A DNA stretch of 39,257 nt from Bryobacteraceae bacterium (GTDB lineage Bacteria; Acidobacteriota; Terriglobia; Bryobacterales; Bryobacteraceae): contig JAICXC010000042.1 of NCBI GenBank assembly GCA_025980665.1, positions 1 to 39,257 of the forward strand. The letters are read 5' to 3'. A program made the translations under genes and the position numbers. This document shows, in pieces, positions 16,582 to 24,230 of the stretch (position 1 is the first letter of the stretch; each line of letters starts with the position of its first letter). The notes beneath the pieces were generated by a model. It searched no databases. It was not told where the DNA came from and was given only the letters and a program-made list of their open reading frames with translations.

Positions 16582-17685
16582 TCACTGCAGTGAAGTTACG
16601 ACGGTCTGAAGGCCGCTCTTTTTGAAAAACGTGAAACGGAGCGCTTGCAGCACTGGTCTTTCGCCACCCTCCCCGTAAAACCCCAAACTGCCTGTCTCGA
16701 ATCGCTCATCCGTCCAATAGTCAGCCGGGCTTCCTTGTAAATACAGCGTAAACGCTGGACCGTTCGCATCCATTCGAACGAAAACTTGACCGGAAGTCCG
16801 GCCGAGAGTGACGACTTTGCGAGTGTGCGGACTCTCTACTCCCTTGACCACGGCGAAGTGTTCTGCGGAAAGCGAGGGCGTCGACCCAGCCTGTACCAGG
16901 CGAAGCTTTGCGGCGTAATAATTCGCCGAATCAGTTCCTCGAAAAAGCCAACCCACGCCCCGGGTATCCGGAACCCAGGCGAACTCGATACGATAGTTCT
17001 TCACGTCTTCGGAACCGCTATAGATCAGAATCTCGCGCGGATTCTTAGCGCCGACCAAATACGCGGTTCGCTGGCTCCAGGTGCCCGCAGCAGCCCGCGC
17101 AGCATCGCTAACCGCCCGCGAATCGCCTCCTGGACGTACCCACGCGATCACACAGCCGACGATTAGGGCTGCAGCACCCAGACTGAGCACTTTCCAGCGC
17201 CGCGGCACAAACGAAGCCTCGCTCCCGGCGTAAAAAGAGATTTCCCTAGGAATTTCGGCCGTTGCAGTCGCGGGCGAAGTTGCAGCTTTCGGCGGCTGCG
17301 TTGTTCTTTCAAGAGACCGCTGCGGACGCGGCGTCGCGGTAGGCCGCGCCATTTTGGGAATTATCATTTCCCATTTCGCGTCAGCCCCGGACTGGCTGGG
17401 TCCCGGGGCTTTCTGGGCCCGGTTCGGTTTCGTGGTCGCGACTTCCATGGTGACGGTAACCGGCTCGATTGGTTTTGAAACCGGAGGCGTCACTGAAACG
17501 GGTCTGGCGGCGGATCTGGGAATCGCCGGTGTTGGATGCAAATTGGATTGAGCGGGCGTCGCCCGTTGATTGGGCGCGCCGTTAAGGTACGACCAAGTCA
17601 CGGGGAACCGAAACGTCGCCCGGATCTCCAAACTGGAATCGAACGTGACCGAATTCTCCACGTCCCTCGTAGTAGTATGCCCCAA
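16582..17685 (-). CDS. Single-span membrane protein with extracytoplasmic LamG-like domain
   Basis: Not a recognised protein (367 residues from the TTG at 17685). Residues 35-145 are a Pro/Thr/Ala-rich, probably disordered cytoplasmic segment. One transmembrane helix lies at about 166-183. Residues about 225-355 look like a concanavalin/LamG or DUF1080-type beta-sandwich (YRIEFAWVPDTRGVGWLFRG, then SGQVFVRMDANGPAFTLYLQG and GSLGFYGEGG), so a carbohydrate- or polymer-binding role outside the membrane is possible. The start is uncertain. The TTG lies inside a palindrome (17680-17694). A GTG at 17661 follows GAGGG and would shorten the protein by eight residues. First gene of the three-gene module. 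Confidence 0.65.
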   Translation of the reverse strand: MGHTTTRDVENSVTFDSSLEIRATFRFPVTWSYLNGAPNQRATPAQSNLHPTPAIPRSAARPVSVTPPVSKPIEPVTVTMEVATTKPNRAQKAPGPSQSGADAKWEMIIPKMARPTATPRPQRSLERTTQPPKAATSPATATAEIPREISFYAGSEASFVPRRWKVLSLGAAALIVGCVIAWVRPGGDSRAVSDAARAAAGTWSQRTAYLVGAKNPREILIYSGSEDVKNYRIEFAWVPDTRGVGWLFRGTDSANYYAAKLRLVQAGSTPSLSAEHFAVVKGVESPHTRKVVTLGRTSGQVFVRMDANGPAFTLYLQGSPADYWTDERFETGSLGFYGEGGERPVLQALRFTFFKKSGLQTVVTSLQ

Positions 17686-17694
17686 TATATGGGG
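17680..17694. repeat. Palindrome at the start of the LamG-like gene
   Basis: The plus strand reads CCCCAATATATGGGG: arms CCCCA/TGGGG around ATATA. It overlaps the putative TTG start of the divergent gene and could be an operator. Confidence 0.45.
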
Positions 17695-17713
17695 TTAGTC
17701 AGAATTTACCTAC

Positions 17714-17756
17714 AGGGTATAGTATCACAGGCGATGGATACTCCAAAGGGTATAAT
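17714..17756 (+). promoter_or_regulatory. Divergent promoter region with direct repeats and a TATAAT box
   Basis: AGGGTATA occurs at 17714-17721 and again at 17747-17754, 33 bases apart. The second copy runs into a perfect TATAAT (17751-17756), and the first into TATAGT (17718-17723). No good -35 was found for either. If TATAAT is used, transcription would start about 8 bases before the ATG at 17771. Confidence 0.4.
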
Positions 17757-17770
17757 GAGTCCGGCGTTGC

Positions 17771-18088
17771 ATGGCCCGCCAGACGAAACCCGACATTAAG
17801 TTATCCGAAGCCGCGGACAAGGCGACCGCCCTGCTCCAAGGGTTGCAATCGCGCTTGAGTGTCCAGCGTGAAGAAACCTCTGAAGATTTGGATCGCCAGC
17901 TTCAAGAATATTTTGTCGCCTCGGACACGAGCGTGTTGGACCAGATTCGCGAACGTATAATTGACGCGGTGGCTGATCGGATCCTCGAAAGCTGGGAACG
18001 TGGTGATCGCCGGCAATTCGGTACGCTGGAGAATCAGGTCGTCAATCGAGTGGCCGAACGCATTCTCGAACGAATGACCAGGCGCTAA
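17771..18088 (+). CDS. Small uncharacterised helical protein
   Basis: A charged 105-residue protein of unknown function. It appears almost entirely helical, with heptad-like blocks (ATALLQGLQSRLSVQREE; IRERIIDAVADRILESWERG; VVNRVAERILERMTRR). The C-terminal half repeats a VADRILESW / VAERILERM pattern. No signal peptide or membrane segment. The reading frame is supported by sensible composition and by fitting exactly between the divergent promoter and the convergent DUF1501 gene (4-base overlap at the stops). No Shine-Dalgarno is visible. It may be functionally linked to the divergent LamG/TPR/RodZ-C-like genes. Confidence 0.6.
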   Translation: MARQTKPDIKLSEAADKATALLQGLQSRLSVQREETSEDLDRQLQEYFVASDTSVLDQIRERIIDAVADRILESWERGDRRQFGTLENQVVNRVAERILERMTRR

Positions 18089-19320
18089 CCTACGATCCCG
18101 CGAAACTTGGGTTGTTCATAACCCGGAAAAACGCTCGCCACTTGAGCATTCCCCAAGTGCCTCACCACCAACTCTCCGAGCACGTCGCGAAAATCGGTAG
18201 TGAGCTGCAGATCGCGTTGCTCATAGAGCTGTTCTTGCTCGAGACCCGGCCACTGGCCGTAAACTTTGGCGCCCCGAATGCCGCCGCCGAACGCGAACAT
18301 CACGTTGGCATGGCCATGGTCGGTACCGCGGGAGCCATTTTCGCGCGCGGTGCGCCCGAACTCGCTCATGGTGATGACACTGACGTCCGCCATTCTATCT
18401 CCCAGGTCCTGATAAAACGCGGCCAGGGCGCCTCCAAACTGCCCGAGCAAGTTGGCGAGCTGACCCACCGTTGGCCGGGCACCCACTTCGTTGACGTGCG
18501 TGTCCCAACCGCGCATTTCAGCGAACGCCACCTCGAGGCCGACGTTCGACTTGATCAGCCTCGCAATCTGCATCAGGTCTTGCCCGAGCGATGAGTTGGG
18601 ATATTGCACGCCATTACGGGGTGCGTAAGGCTGTTTCTGAATCGATTGCATCAGCTTAACGGCTTCGAAAGTTTCGCGACCCGCGCCGTTCAACACTTGA
18701 TCTAGAGAGCTTTCATACATGCTCTCGAAGGTGCCAGCTCCACGGGTATCGCGGATCTGAAAATCGTTCAGGTTGGCGATCGCCACCGCTTCGTTCTGTC
18801 CGCGCATCGCTCGCGGCAATGCCGTCCCCAGGCTTACGGCGCGCACCGGCGAAGCGTCTTTTTGGATGCGCAACGCGCGGTTCAGCCAGCCGTCGGATGT
18901 TGCCTTCCTGCCCGGCGTGCCGGATTCCATGTAATCCTGCGCGTCGAAATGCGAGCGCGTGGGATCGGGCGAGCCCACTGCGTGGACGATGGCCATGTGA
19001 CCGGAATCGTAGATAGGCTTGAGCGGCGCTAGCGCGGGATGCAGACCGAAGAAACCGTCCAGATCGATGGCCGAGTTTTCCGTGCGGTCGGGCTTGGGGA
19101 TCGCCAGGTTCGGCCGCAGACTGTAGTATTGCTTTTCGCCGAACGGAACCACCACGTTGAGCCCGTCGACCGCGCCACGCTGGAATATTGCTACTAGAAT
19201 CTTCTTGTGCGCGCCGGGACCGTCCGCGGCGTACAAAGCGCGCGATAGCCAAGCTGGCGCGGTACCCACTCCAAACATTCCTAGCGCCGAGCTCTTGAGA
19301 AAAAGGCGTCGAGTAGACAT
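18085..19320 (-). CDS. DUF1501 family protein with twin-arginine signal
   Basis: A 411-residue protein of the DUF1501 family, related to the alkaline phosphatase/sulfatase-like fold; activity unknown. The N-terminus STRRLFLKSSALG is a twin-arginine motif followed by a hydrophobic stretch, so the protein is probably exported folded by Tat. Family blocks visible are LVAIFQRGAVDGLNVVVPF, FGLHPALAPLKP, SEFGRTARENGSRGTDHGHA and FGGGIRGAKVYGQWPGL. It starts 3 bases after the DUF1800 stop. Its AGGAG lies inside the last codons of DUF1800, so the two are translationally linked. DUF1800-DUF1501 pairs are common in Acidobacteria and Planctomycetes. Confidence 0.92.
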   Translation of the reverse strand: MSTRRLFLKSSALGMFGVGTAPAWLSRALYAADGPGAHKKILVAIFQRGAVDGLNVVVPFGEKQYYSLRPNLAIPKPDRTENSAIDLDGFFGLHPALAPLKPIYDSGHMAIVHAVGSPDPTRSHFDAQDYMESGTPGRKATSDGWLNRALRIQKDASPVRAVSLGTALPRAMRGQNEAVAIANLNDFQIRDTRGAGTFESMYESSLDQVLNGAGRETFEAVKLMQSIQKQPYAPRNGVQYPNSSLGQDLMQIARLIKSNVGLEVAFAEMRGWDTHVNEVGARPTVGQLANLLGQFGGALAAFYQDLGDRMADVSVITMSEFGRTARENGSRGTDHGHANVMFAFGGGIRGAKVYGQWPGLEQEQLYEQRDLQLTTDFRDVLGELVVRHLGNAQVASVFPGYEQPKFRGIVG

Positions 19321-19323
19321 AAA

Positions 19324-21027
19324 TTATCTCCTCTGGAAATCCGGTGATCCAAGAACCAGGCCCGCGACCAGCGCCGGTGTCGGCTCTCTCTGCGCCAGCG
19401 CCTTCTTGATCGAGTCGAGGGTCTGGGGCGAGGCCTCGTGGAACAAGACCTGCCGGGCTACCGCGGCTGGATTGTCCGCGAACTTGATCGCATCGACCTT
19501 GGAACCCGGAACGCGGTTGTCCGTCAGCGCCAGCGCGAAATTCATGCGGGCGAGAAGCGCCGCCGAATTCACCCACTCCGAATTCGCACTGGAATATCCG
19601 GTGGGTTCAATCTTGCGATAAAGCGGTTCGCCCAATTGCGCGATTTGCGTGGCTAGTGGAATCGCGAAGTCGACTTGCGCGTCCGACGCGCGGACGGCGC
19701 TCACAATCAGCTCCAGCGGCGTCTTGACTTTGGCTTGAAACGCGCCTTCTGAGAAAAACTCTCTCGAATCGAGCATGGTCGACATCACCGCGCGAATATC
19801 GCCATCGGTATCGTGGAACGTTTTTGCCATGCGCTCGATCAGGGCCGGCGGCGGATCATCGGCCACAAACTTTTTCGCGAGCTTAGTCGAAATAAAATGC
19901 GCTGTGGACGGATGCCGCGCCAGAATATCGAGCACTCGCTCCGCATCTTCCCTGCCCCCGCCGGCGGGAATTTTTACGCCCAGCACGGTTTTCTCACCCT
20001 TATCGTGAACGCGATCGTTGTAAACAAATTCGCCCCCGCGATTCGGCTGGTTGATGGTCCACCCGGTGAAGCAACGGGCGACTTCGATGATGTCGTGCTG
20101 CGTATATCCGCCGTCCACACCCAGCGTGTGAAGCTCCATCAGCTCACGCGCGTAGTTCTCATTCAAGCCACGCGCCTGTTTCGCCTTGGCTCTTAGCTTG
20201 GCTTTTTGGTTGATATCACGCTGTCCGAGTTCGGATGATACGCTCTCCCAGTTGTCTAGATAGAAAAGCATCGCCGGGCTTTGCGCCGTGGCTTCCAGCA
20301 AATCGCGAAAGTTGCCGAACACATGCGGACGAATCGCGTCGCGCTCATACGTGGAGGTAAGAATGCGATCCGCGCCTTTGTCGATGTAAACATTGAAGTG
20401 GTTGAACCAGAAGTCGGCCATCTGCTCTTCCAGTTGCCGGTTGCTATAAATCGCACGATACAGCTTGGCTTCGTTCAGATCATAAGCAACCGCCTGTTGG
20501 GGCGCTTTGTCGGCGACCAGTTTCCGGCGCTCCACGGGATCGGTAGTCGCCAGCACCTGCTGCCGCATCGCTTGTTGGAGAGGGTCACGGCCTTCGCCCT
20601 GACCGTTCGCGTTCTGGCGGGCCTTGAGACGCTGAAGCTGAAGTTCGACTCTTTGCCTTGCATCCGCATCCTGCGGAAGGGGCATGAGCCCCTTGCTCAT
20701 GGCTTGGACAACTACCCGCGGCGGATAATTCGTAGCGATCTCTGCCGCCTTCATCTGCAAAGATTCCAGAGGCTGCAGCCGCGCCGCTAACTCTGGATTT
20801 TCCACAATCCGCTCAGGATGAAGCTGCTGGTCGATCCACTTCTTCACGCCCATTTTCCGGACAACTTCGACATCTCCCGGACGCGGGCCGAAAGTCAACC
20901 GGTTGAGGGTGTGAAGCACTTCCTGGTCTTTGTTTAAGGGTTGATTGAACTGGCTATAGTCGGTGCCGCTGTAGGCGGCCAAGCCGGCCAACGCCGCCAG
21001 CATAAGCGCAATGCTCAACTTCTTCAT
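19324..21027 (-). CDS. DUF1800 family secreted protein
   Basis: A 567-residue protein of the DUF1800 family, function unknown. A signal peptide (MKKLSIALMLAALAGLAAYSG) is followed by the family blocks: HTLNRLTFGPRPGDVE, WFNHFNVYIDKGADR, NENYARELMELHTLGVDGGYTQHDIIEVARCFTGW and STKLAKKFVADDPP. The start was set at the ATG at 21027, which has AGGA at good spacing and the signal peptide. The frame remains open 11 codons further upstream without such support. It is the first gene of the pair with DUF1501, and their conserved pairing suggests a shared exported function. Confidence 0.92.
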   Translation of the reverse strand: MKKLSIALMLAALAGLAAYSGTDYSQFNQPLNKDQEVLHTLNRLTFGPRPGDVEVVRKMGVKKWIDQQLHPERIVENPELAARLQPLESLQMKAAEIATNYPPRVVVQAMSKGLMPLPQDADARQRVELQLQRLKARQNANGQGEGRDPLQQAMRQQVLATTDPVERRKLVADKAPQQAVAYDLNEAKLYRAIYSNRQLEEQMADFWFNHFNVYIDKGADRILTSTYERDAIRPHVFGNFRDLLEATAQSPAMLFYLDNWESVSSELGQRDINQKAKLRAKAKQARGLNENYARELMELHTLGVDGGYTQHDIIEVARCFTGWTINQPNRGGEFVYNDRVHDKGEKTVLGVKIPAGGGREDAERVLDILARHPSTAHFISTKLAKKFVADDPPPALIERMAKTFHDTDGDIRAVMSTMLDSREFFSEGAFQAKVKTPLELIVSAVRASDAQVDFAIPLATQIAQLGEPLYRKIEPTGYSSANSEWVNSAALLARMNFALALTDNRVPGSKVDAIKFADNPAAVARQVLFHEASPQTLDSIKKALAQREPTPALVAGLVLGSPDFQRR

Positions 21028-21144
21028 TGGGATCCTACTACTAATAACGCGGGGAATCACCTAAAGTTGTACAGCCGGCGGGCCACAAAGAGCTTCAGCG
21101 ACAAAATAGCGTAGCACGGGAACCCGATCGATACCCCAGAGGGC

Positions 21145-22290
21145 TTAGGAAATGCCTAGTTGCGCGGCGGTGCGGAGGAAGAACCCGTCGGTCATCCCCG
21201 CGATGTAATCGCACACCTGACGGTGCAGTGGCTGACCCGCCGATTCTGCGAGGTATGCGGCCGGCATCAGGTCGGGATGCGCCAGCAACAGCTCGAACAG
21301 GCCCGCGATCCGCGAAACCGACTCGCTGCGTGCTCGAACCAGTGCCGGCGATTCGTATACGCTCTCCCGAAGGAAGCGTTTGAGCTGCGCACTCGTTTTC
21401 GCAGCCTCCGCCGTGAATCGCGCAACCCTTTCAGGATGCAGCCTGACGGCCTCAACGCTGGCCAGACCGGCGCAAGCTGCAACAGTCCCTTCCATCAGCC
21501 CGGTAACCAGTCCGTCGATCAGGCCGCGCACGACTTCTTTCATCCGCACCCGCTCCGACAACCCGGGGAATTGATACTCGGTGATTTCGTAAAGCTCGCC
21601 AAAGCGATTCACAGCGGAACACGCTTCTTTAACGACGATCATTCCCGCACTATAGCCATCGTCCAGATCCGAGGTGTTGTAGGCGATTTCATCGCACAAG
21701 TCGATCAACTGGGCTTCGAGCGGCGGACGCAAGCCCGGCAGATATTCGTCCAGCTCGGGAATTTCTCCCGGGGCAAAATCCCGGGAATGTTTAACGATTC
21801 CCTCGCGCACCTCGAAGGTCAAGTTGAGCCCCGGAAATCTGGGATACGGATTCTCGAACGACTCAACGATCCGCAAGGCATGAAGGTTGTGATCGAACCG
21901 CTCGCCAAATCGGCGCATCATGGAATCGAGCTCGGCTTCTCCGGCATGCCCGAACGGGGGATGACCCACATCGTGGGCCAGCGCCAGCGCCTCCGTAAGA
22001 TCCTCGCTCAAACCCAGCACCGACGCGACCGTGCGGGCAATTTGCGAAACCTCCAGGGTGTGCGTGAGACGATTGCGGAAGTGATCGGAGAGACCGGGAG
22101 TGAAGACCTGGGTCTTATTCTCCAGACGCCGGAATGCCCGCGAGTGAACTACGCGGTCGCGATCGCGGCGAAATTCGTTGCGATAGGAGTGCGCCAGTTC
22201 GGGATAACGGCGGCCGCGTGAATTCTCGACCGGAAAGCGCAGCCGTCCGACTGGACTTTCCTGGGAATCGCGTGGCGATCCGGCGGACAA
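21145..22290 (-). CDS. dgt: Deoxyguanosinetriphosphate triphosphohydrolase-like HD protein
   Basis: Hydrolyses dGTP (or other dNTPs) to the nucleoside and triphosphate, affecting dNTP pools. The 381-residue product has the dGTPase HD fold: FRRLENKTQVF (53-63), His77 in RLTHTLEV, and His106/Asp107 in AHDVGHPPFGHAGE, with a later Asp in CDEIAYNTSDLDD. The length fits the short dGTPase subfamily, whose substrate preference may differ from E. coli Dgt. The TTG start at 22290 lies one base past the stop of the upstream TPR gene and has no good Shine-Dalgarno, suggesting coupling. The family N-terminus typically begins near residues 17-30, so a later start cannot be excluded. Confidence 0.93.
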   Translation of the reverse strand: MSAGSPRDSQESPVGRLRFPVENSRGRRYPELAHSYRNEFRRDRDRVVHSRAFRRLENKTQVFTPGLSDHFRNRLTHTLEVSQIARTVASVLGLSEDLTEALALAHDVGHPPFGHAGEAELDSMMRRFGERFDHNLHALRIVESFENPYPRFPGLNLTFEVREGIVKHSRDFAPGEIPELDEYLPGLRPPLEAQLIDLCDEIAYNTSDLDDGYSAGMIVVKEACSAVNRFGELYEITEYQFPGLSERVRMKEVVRGLIDGLVTGLMEGTVAACAGLASVEAVRLHPERVARFTAEAAKTSAQLKRFLRESVYESPALVRARSESVSRIAGLFELLLAHPDLMPAAYLAESAGQPLHRQVCDYIAGMTDGFFLRTAAQLGIS

Positions 22291-22291
22291 G

Positions 22292-23017
22292 TCAGTTAGA
22301 CTGCGGCGGAGCCGGGCTTGCCGGGATGCTGCTCATGGCGGCAACGGCGGCGCGGCTTACCACGGTGCGCTTGCTTTGGCTAAGTGGCTCAAGCAGCTTA
22401 CGCGCTTCGGCCGGATTTTTCTTGGCGAGCAGCTGCCCTAGATCCAACGTAGCCTGCTCCTTTGAAACGAAGATGGTAGGCTTGTCGACCAGCTGCCGGA
22501 GCAGCTTTTCGGCCTCATCGGTCTTCCCTTGCGATTCGTAGATCTGAGCTAAGGACAATTTCGCTACGGAGTTATAGGGGTCGGGCGCCGTGTCCACGAT
22601 TTTTTGGAACGTCTTGAGCGCCTCGTCGACTTGGCCCTTATCGGCCTGCGCGGCAGCCACCGCGAGTTGCGCAATCGCAGCCTCTTGGCTACCGGGGTAC
22701 TTGACTGCTACATCCGTGAAGGCCGCTATGCGAGCCTTTTCTTTTTCCTCGGCGGTCGCGAAATTCAGGCGGGGGGGCTGTGGCGTTGTTCCCACCGTGG
22801 CGTCGTCCACCTGCATGGCCTTGGCGAGCAGTTCGGTCCTTTGCGTTGCCTGATGACTGCGATAAAGCCAGATACCCGCGGCGATGACCACCACAGCCAG
22901 CGCAATGGCACCCCAGCGCGCAGTTTGGCCGCGATGTTCGGCGAGGAATTCCCACCCAGTTTCGACTCCCTGGGCGAACTTGTCGGTTTTCAACTCTTTG
23001 CGGGTATAACGATCCAT
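22292..23017 (-). CDS. YfgM-like membrane-anchored TPR protein
   Basis: A 241-residue protein with a short cytoplasmic N-terminus (MDRYTRKELKTDKFAQGVE), one membrane helix (about 35-52) and a periplasmic part with TPR-like hairpins (for example LAQIYESQGKTDEAEKLLRQL). This layout matches the YfgM/TPR_21 family, which in E. coli is an ancillary SecYEG-associated factor that helps periplasmic folding. The start has AGGGG 6 bases upstream. It is followed at once by dgt, so the two are likely one unit. An imperfectly conserved Pro/Ala-rich tail ends the protein. Confidence 0.82.
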   Translation of the reverse strand: MDRYTRKELKTDKFAQGVETGWEFLAEHRGQTARWGAIALAVVVIAAGIWLYRSHQATQRTELLAKAMQVDDATVGTTPQPPRLNFATAEEKEKARIAAFTDVAVKYPGSQEAAIAQLAVAAAQADKGQVDEALKTFQKIVDTAPDPYNSVAKLSLAQIYESQGKTDEAEKLLRQLVDKPTIFVSKEQATLDLGQLLAKKNPAEARKLLEPLSQSKRTVVSRAAVAAMSSIPASPAPPQSN

Positions 23018-23037
23018 GAGGACCCCTGGAAAATTGT

Positions 23038-23047
23038 GACTTAAGTC
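23038..23047. repeat. Palindrome GACTTAAGTC upstream of the YfgM-like gene
   Basis: A perfect 10-base palindrome 20 bases upstream of the start at 23017. Its core resembles that of the 16-base palindrome at 23780-23795 (ACTT-AAGT versus ACTTTAAAGT). Possible binding site. Confidence 0.3.
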
Positions 23048-23082
23048 CCAGTGTATCAGGTTCTGCGTGGATGCCAGAAGTT

Positions 23083-23745
23083 CTAGGTTGAGGTGAGATC
23101 GCGGTTGATAGCGAACTTTACCAGGCCGGCCACATCGTGAATGTCCAGCTTGCGCATCAGACTCGCGCGGTAGGTGTCGATCGTTTTGGGACTTAATTCG
23201 AGCCGGGCAGCGATCTCCTTGGCCCGCACTCCCTCGATCAACAAGGAAAATACTTGGTATTCGCGTGCACTCAGCAGATCCAATGGATCGTCAGGAGAGT
23301 TTTTATGATTGGTACTGAAGATCTTGCTAAGTTCCAATTGGGGAGAAACGTAGATGCTGCCGTCGAGGACCTGATCCAGGGCCTCTAGCAGTTCGCTTGA
23401 AGGAGCCGATTTCAGAAGAAACCCGCTCACTCCGCAGCGTAGGGCCTCGACCACCGTCTTTCGGTCCTTCCGGATGGACAAGACCACGATTTTAGTCGGC
23501 AGGTTAGCGTCGCGAACGCGCCGCACGATTTCCATGGTGAACAGGTCCGGCAGGTTCAGGTCCAGCACGGCCAGATCCGGCCTCTGGCTCTCGATCATGC
23601 GCAGCGCCGAAGCCCCATCCGAACACTGGCCTACCACCTGAAATTGGGCGTGAACGGCGCACAACGCCGCCAGCCCCTCCCGGACCAACGTGAGGTCGTC
23701 GGCCAGCAGCACGGAATACGTTTTGCGTTCGCGGATAGGGACCAT
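23083..23745 (-). CDS. NarL/FixJ-type response regulator
   Basis: A two-component response regulator of 220 residues. The receiver domain (about 10-125) has the acidic pair Asp16/Asp17, the phospho-acceptor Asp62 in LAVLDLNLPD and the switch lysine in SGFLLKSAPSSE. The C-terminal LuxR-type helix-turn-helix (about 155-215) has LLSAREYQVFSLLIEGVRAKEIAARLELSPKTIDTYR in short recognisable blocks. It should bind DNA when phosphorylated. No histidine kinase gene is adjacent, so it is an orphan here. The genes upstream on the same strand are an anti-sigma partner-switch pair, separated by 112 bases that contain a 16-base palindrome. Confidence 0.94.
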   Translation of the reverse strand: MVPIRERKTYSVLLADDLTLVREGLAALCAVHAQFQVVGQCSDGASALRMIESQRPDLAVLDLNLPDLFTMEIVRRVRDANLPTKIVVLSIRKDRKTVVEALRCGVSGFLLKSAPSSELLEALDQVLDGSIYVSPQLELSKIFSTNHKNSPDDPLDLLSAREYQVFSLLIEGVRAKEIAARLELSPKTIDTYRASLMRKLDIHDVAGLVKFAINRDLTST

Positions 23746-23779
23746 AAGGTGTTCCTACGGCGACGTCGCCCGGAAGCAT

Positions 23780-23795
23780 CTCACTTTAAAGTGAG
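23780..23795. promoter_or_regulatory. 16-base perfect palindrome upstream of the response regulator
   Basis: CTCACTTTAAAGTGAG is a perfect palindrome centred about 42 bases upstream of the response regulator start. Because it has no loop, it is more likely a dimer-binding operator than a terminator. Autoregulation is a possibility. Confidence 0.45.
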
Positions 23796-23857
23796 GCGTT
23801 GCCGCCGTAATTCTCCCCGTTTCTTTTACGGCCCTGCTGATTTAGCGCTGTTCCGGC

Positions 23858-24202
23858 TTAGGAATAACTGCGGACTGCCGCAGCTTCATCCTCAAACACC
23901 TCAAACACGGTATATAGCTTGGTGATCTGCAGGAGGTCCTTTACCCGCTTGGTCAGGTTCAGCAGTTTCACCTGCCCGCCCTGATTAGTGACGGTCGTGA
24001 ACCCGGAGACCATTTCTCCAATGCCCGAGCTGTCGATATAGGACACTTCGGCCAGGTTCAGCAAGAGCTTCTTCTTGCCACCAGCCGCCAAATCCCGAAT
24101 CGTATCGCGGAAAGTGCTGGCGCCGTCGCCCAGCGTGATCCGGCCTACCGCATCGACTACGGTCACGTCACCCACCTGTCGGGTGGTCATTTTCACACTC
24201 AC
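23858..24202 (-). CDS. STAS-domain anti-sigma factor antagonist
   Basis: A 114-residue single STAS domain. In partner switching, the unphosphorylated form binds the anti-sigma kinase and frees a sigma factor (as SpoIIAA or RsbV do). The conserved phosphorylation motif DSSGIGEM is at 57-64, with Ser58 or Ser59 as acceptor. It follows the HATPase gene by 28 bases on the same strand. No sigma factor or PP2C phosphatase gene lies in this window, so the target is unknown. Confidence 0.93.
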   Translation of the reverse strand: MSVKMTTRQVGDVTVVDAVGRITLGDGASTFRDTIRDLAAGGKKKLLLNLAEVSYIDSSGIGEMVSGFTTVTNQGGQVKLLNLTKRVKDLLQITKLYTVFEVFEDEAAAVRSYS

Positions 24203-24230
24203 GTCTTGCCTCCTTTTGGCTCGCGGATCA

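Noticed and set aside
21160..22221. Plus-strand frame of 353 codons antisense to dgt
   Set aside because: It mirrors the dGTPase gene, has no domain or signal of its own, and its composition is Arg/Gln-rich as expected for an antisense shadow.
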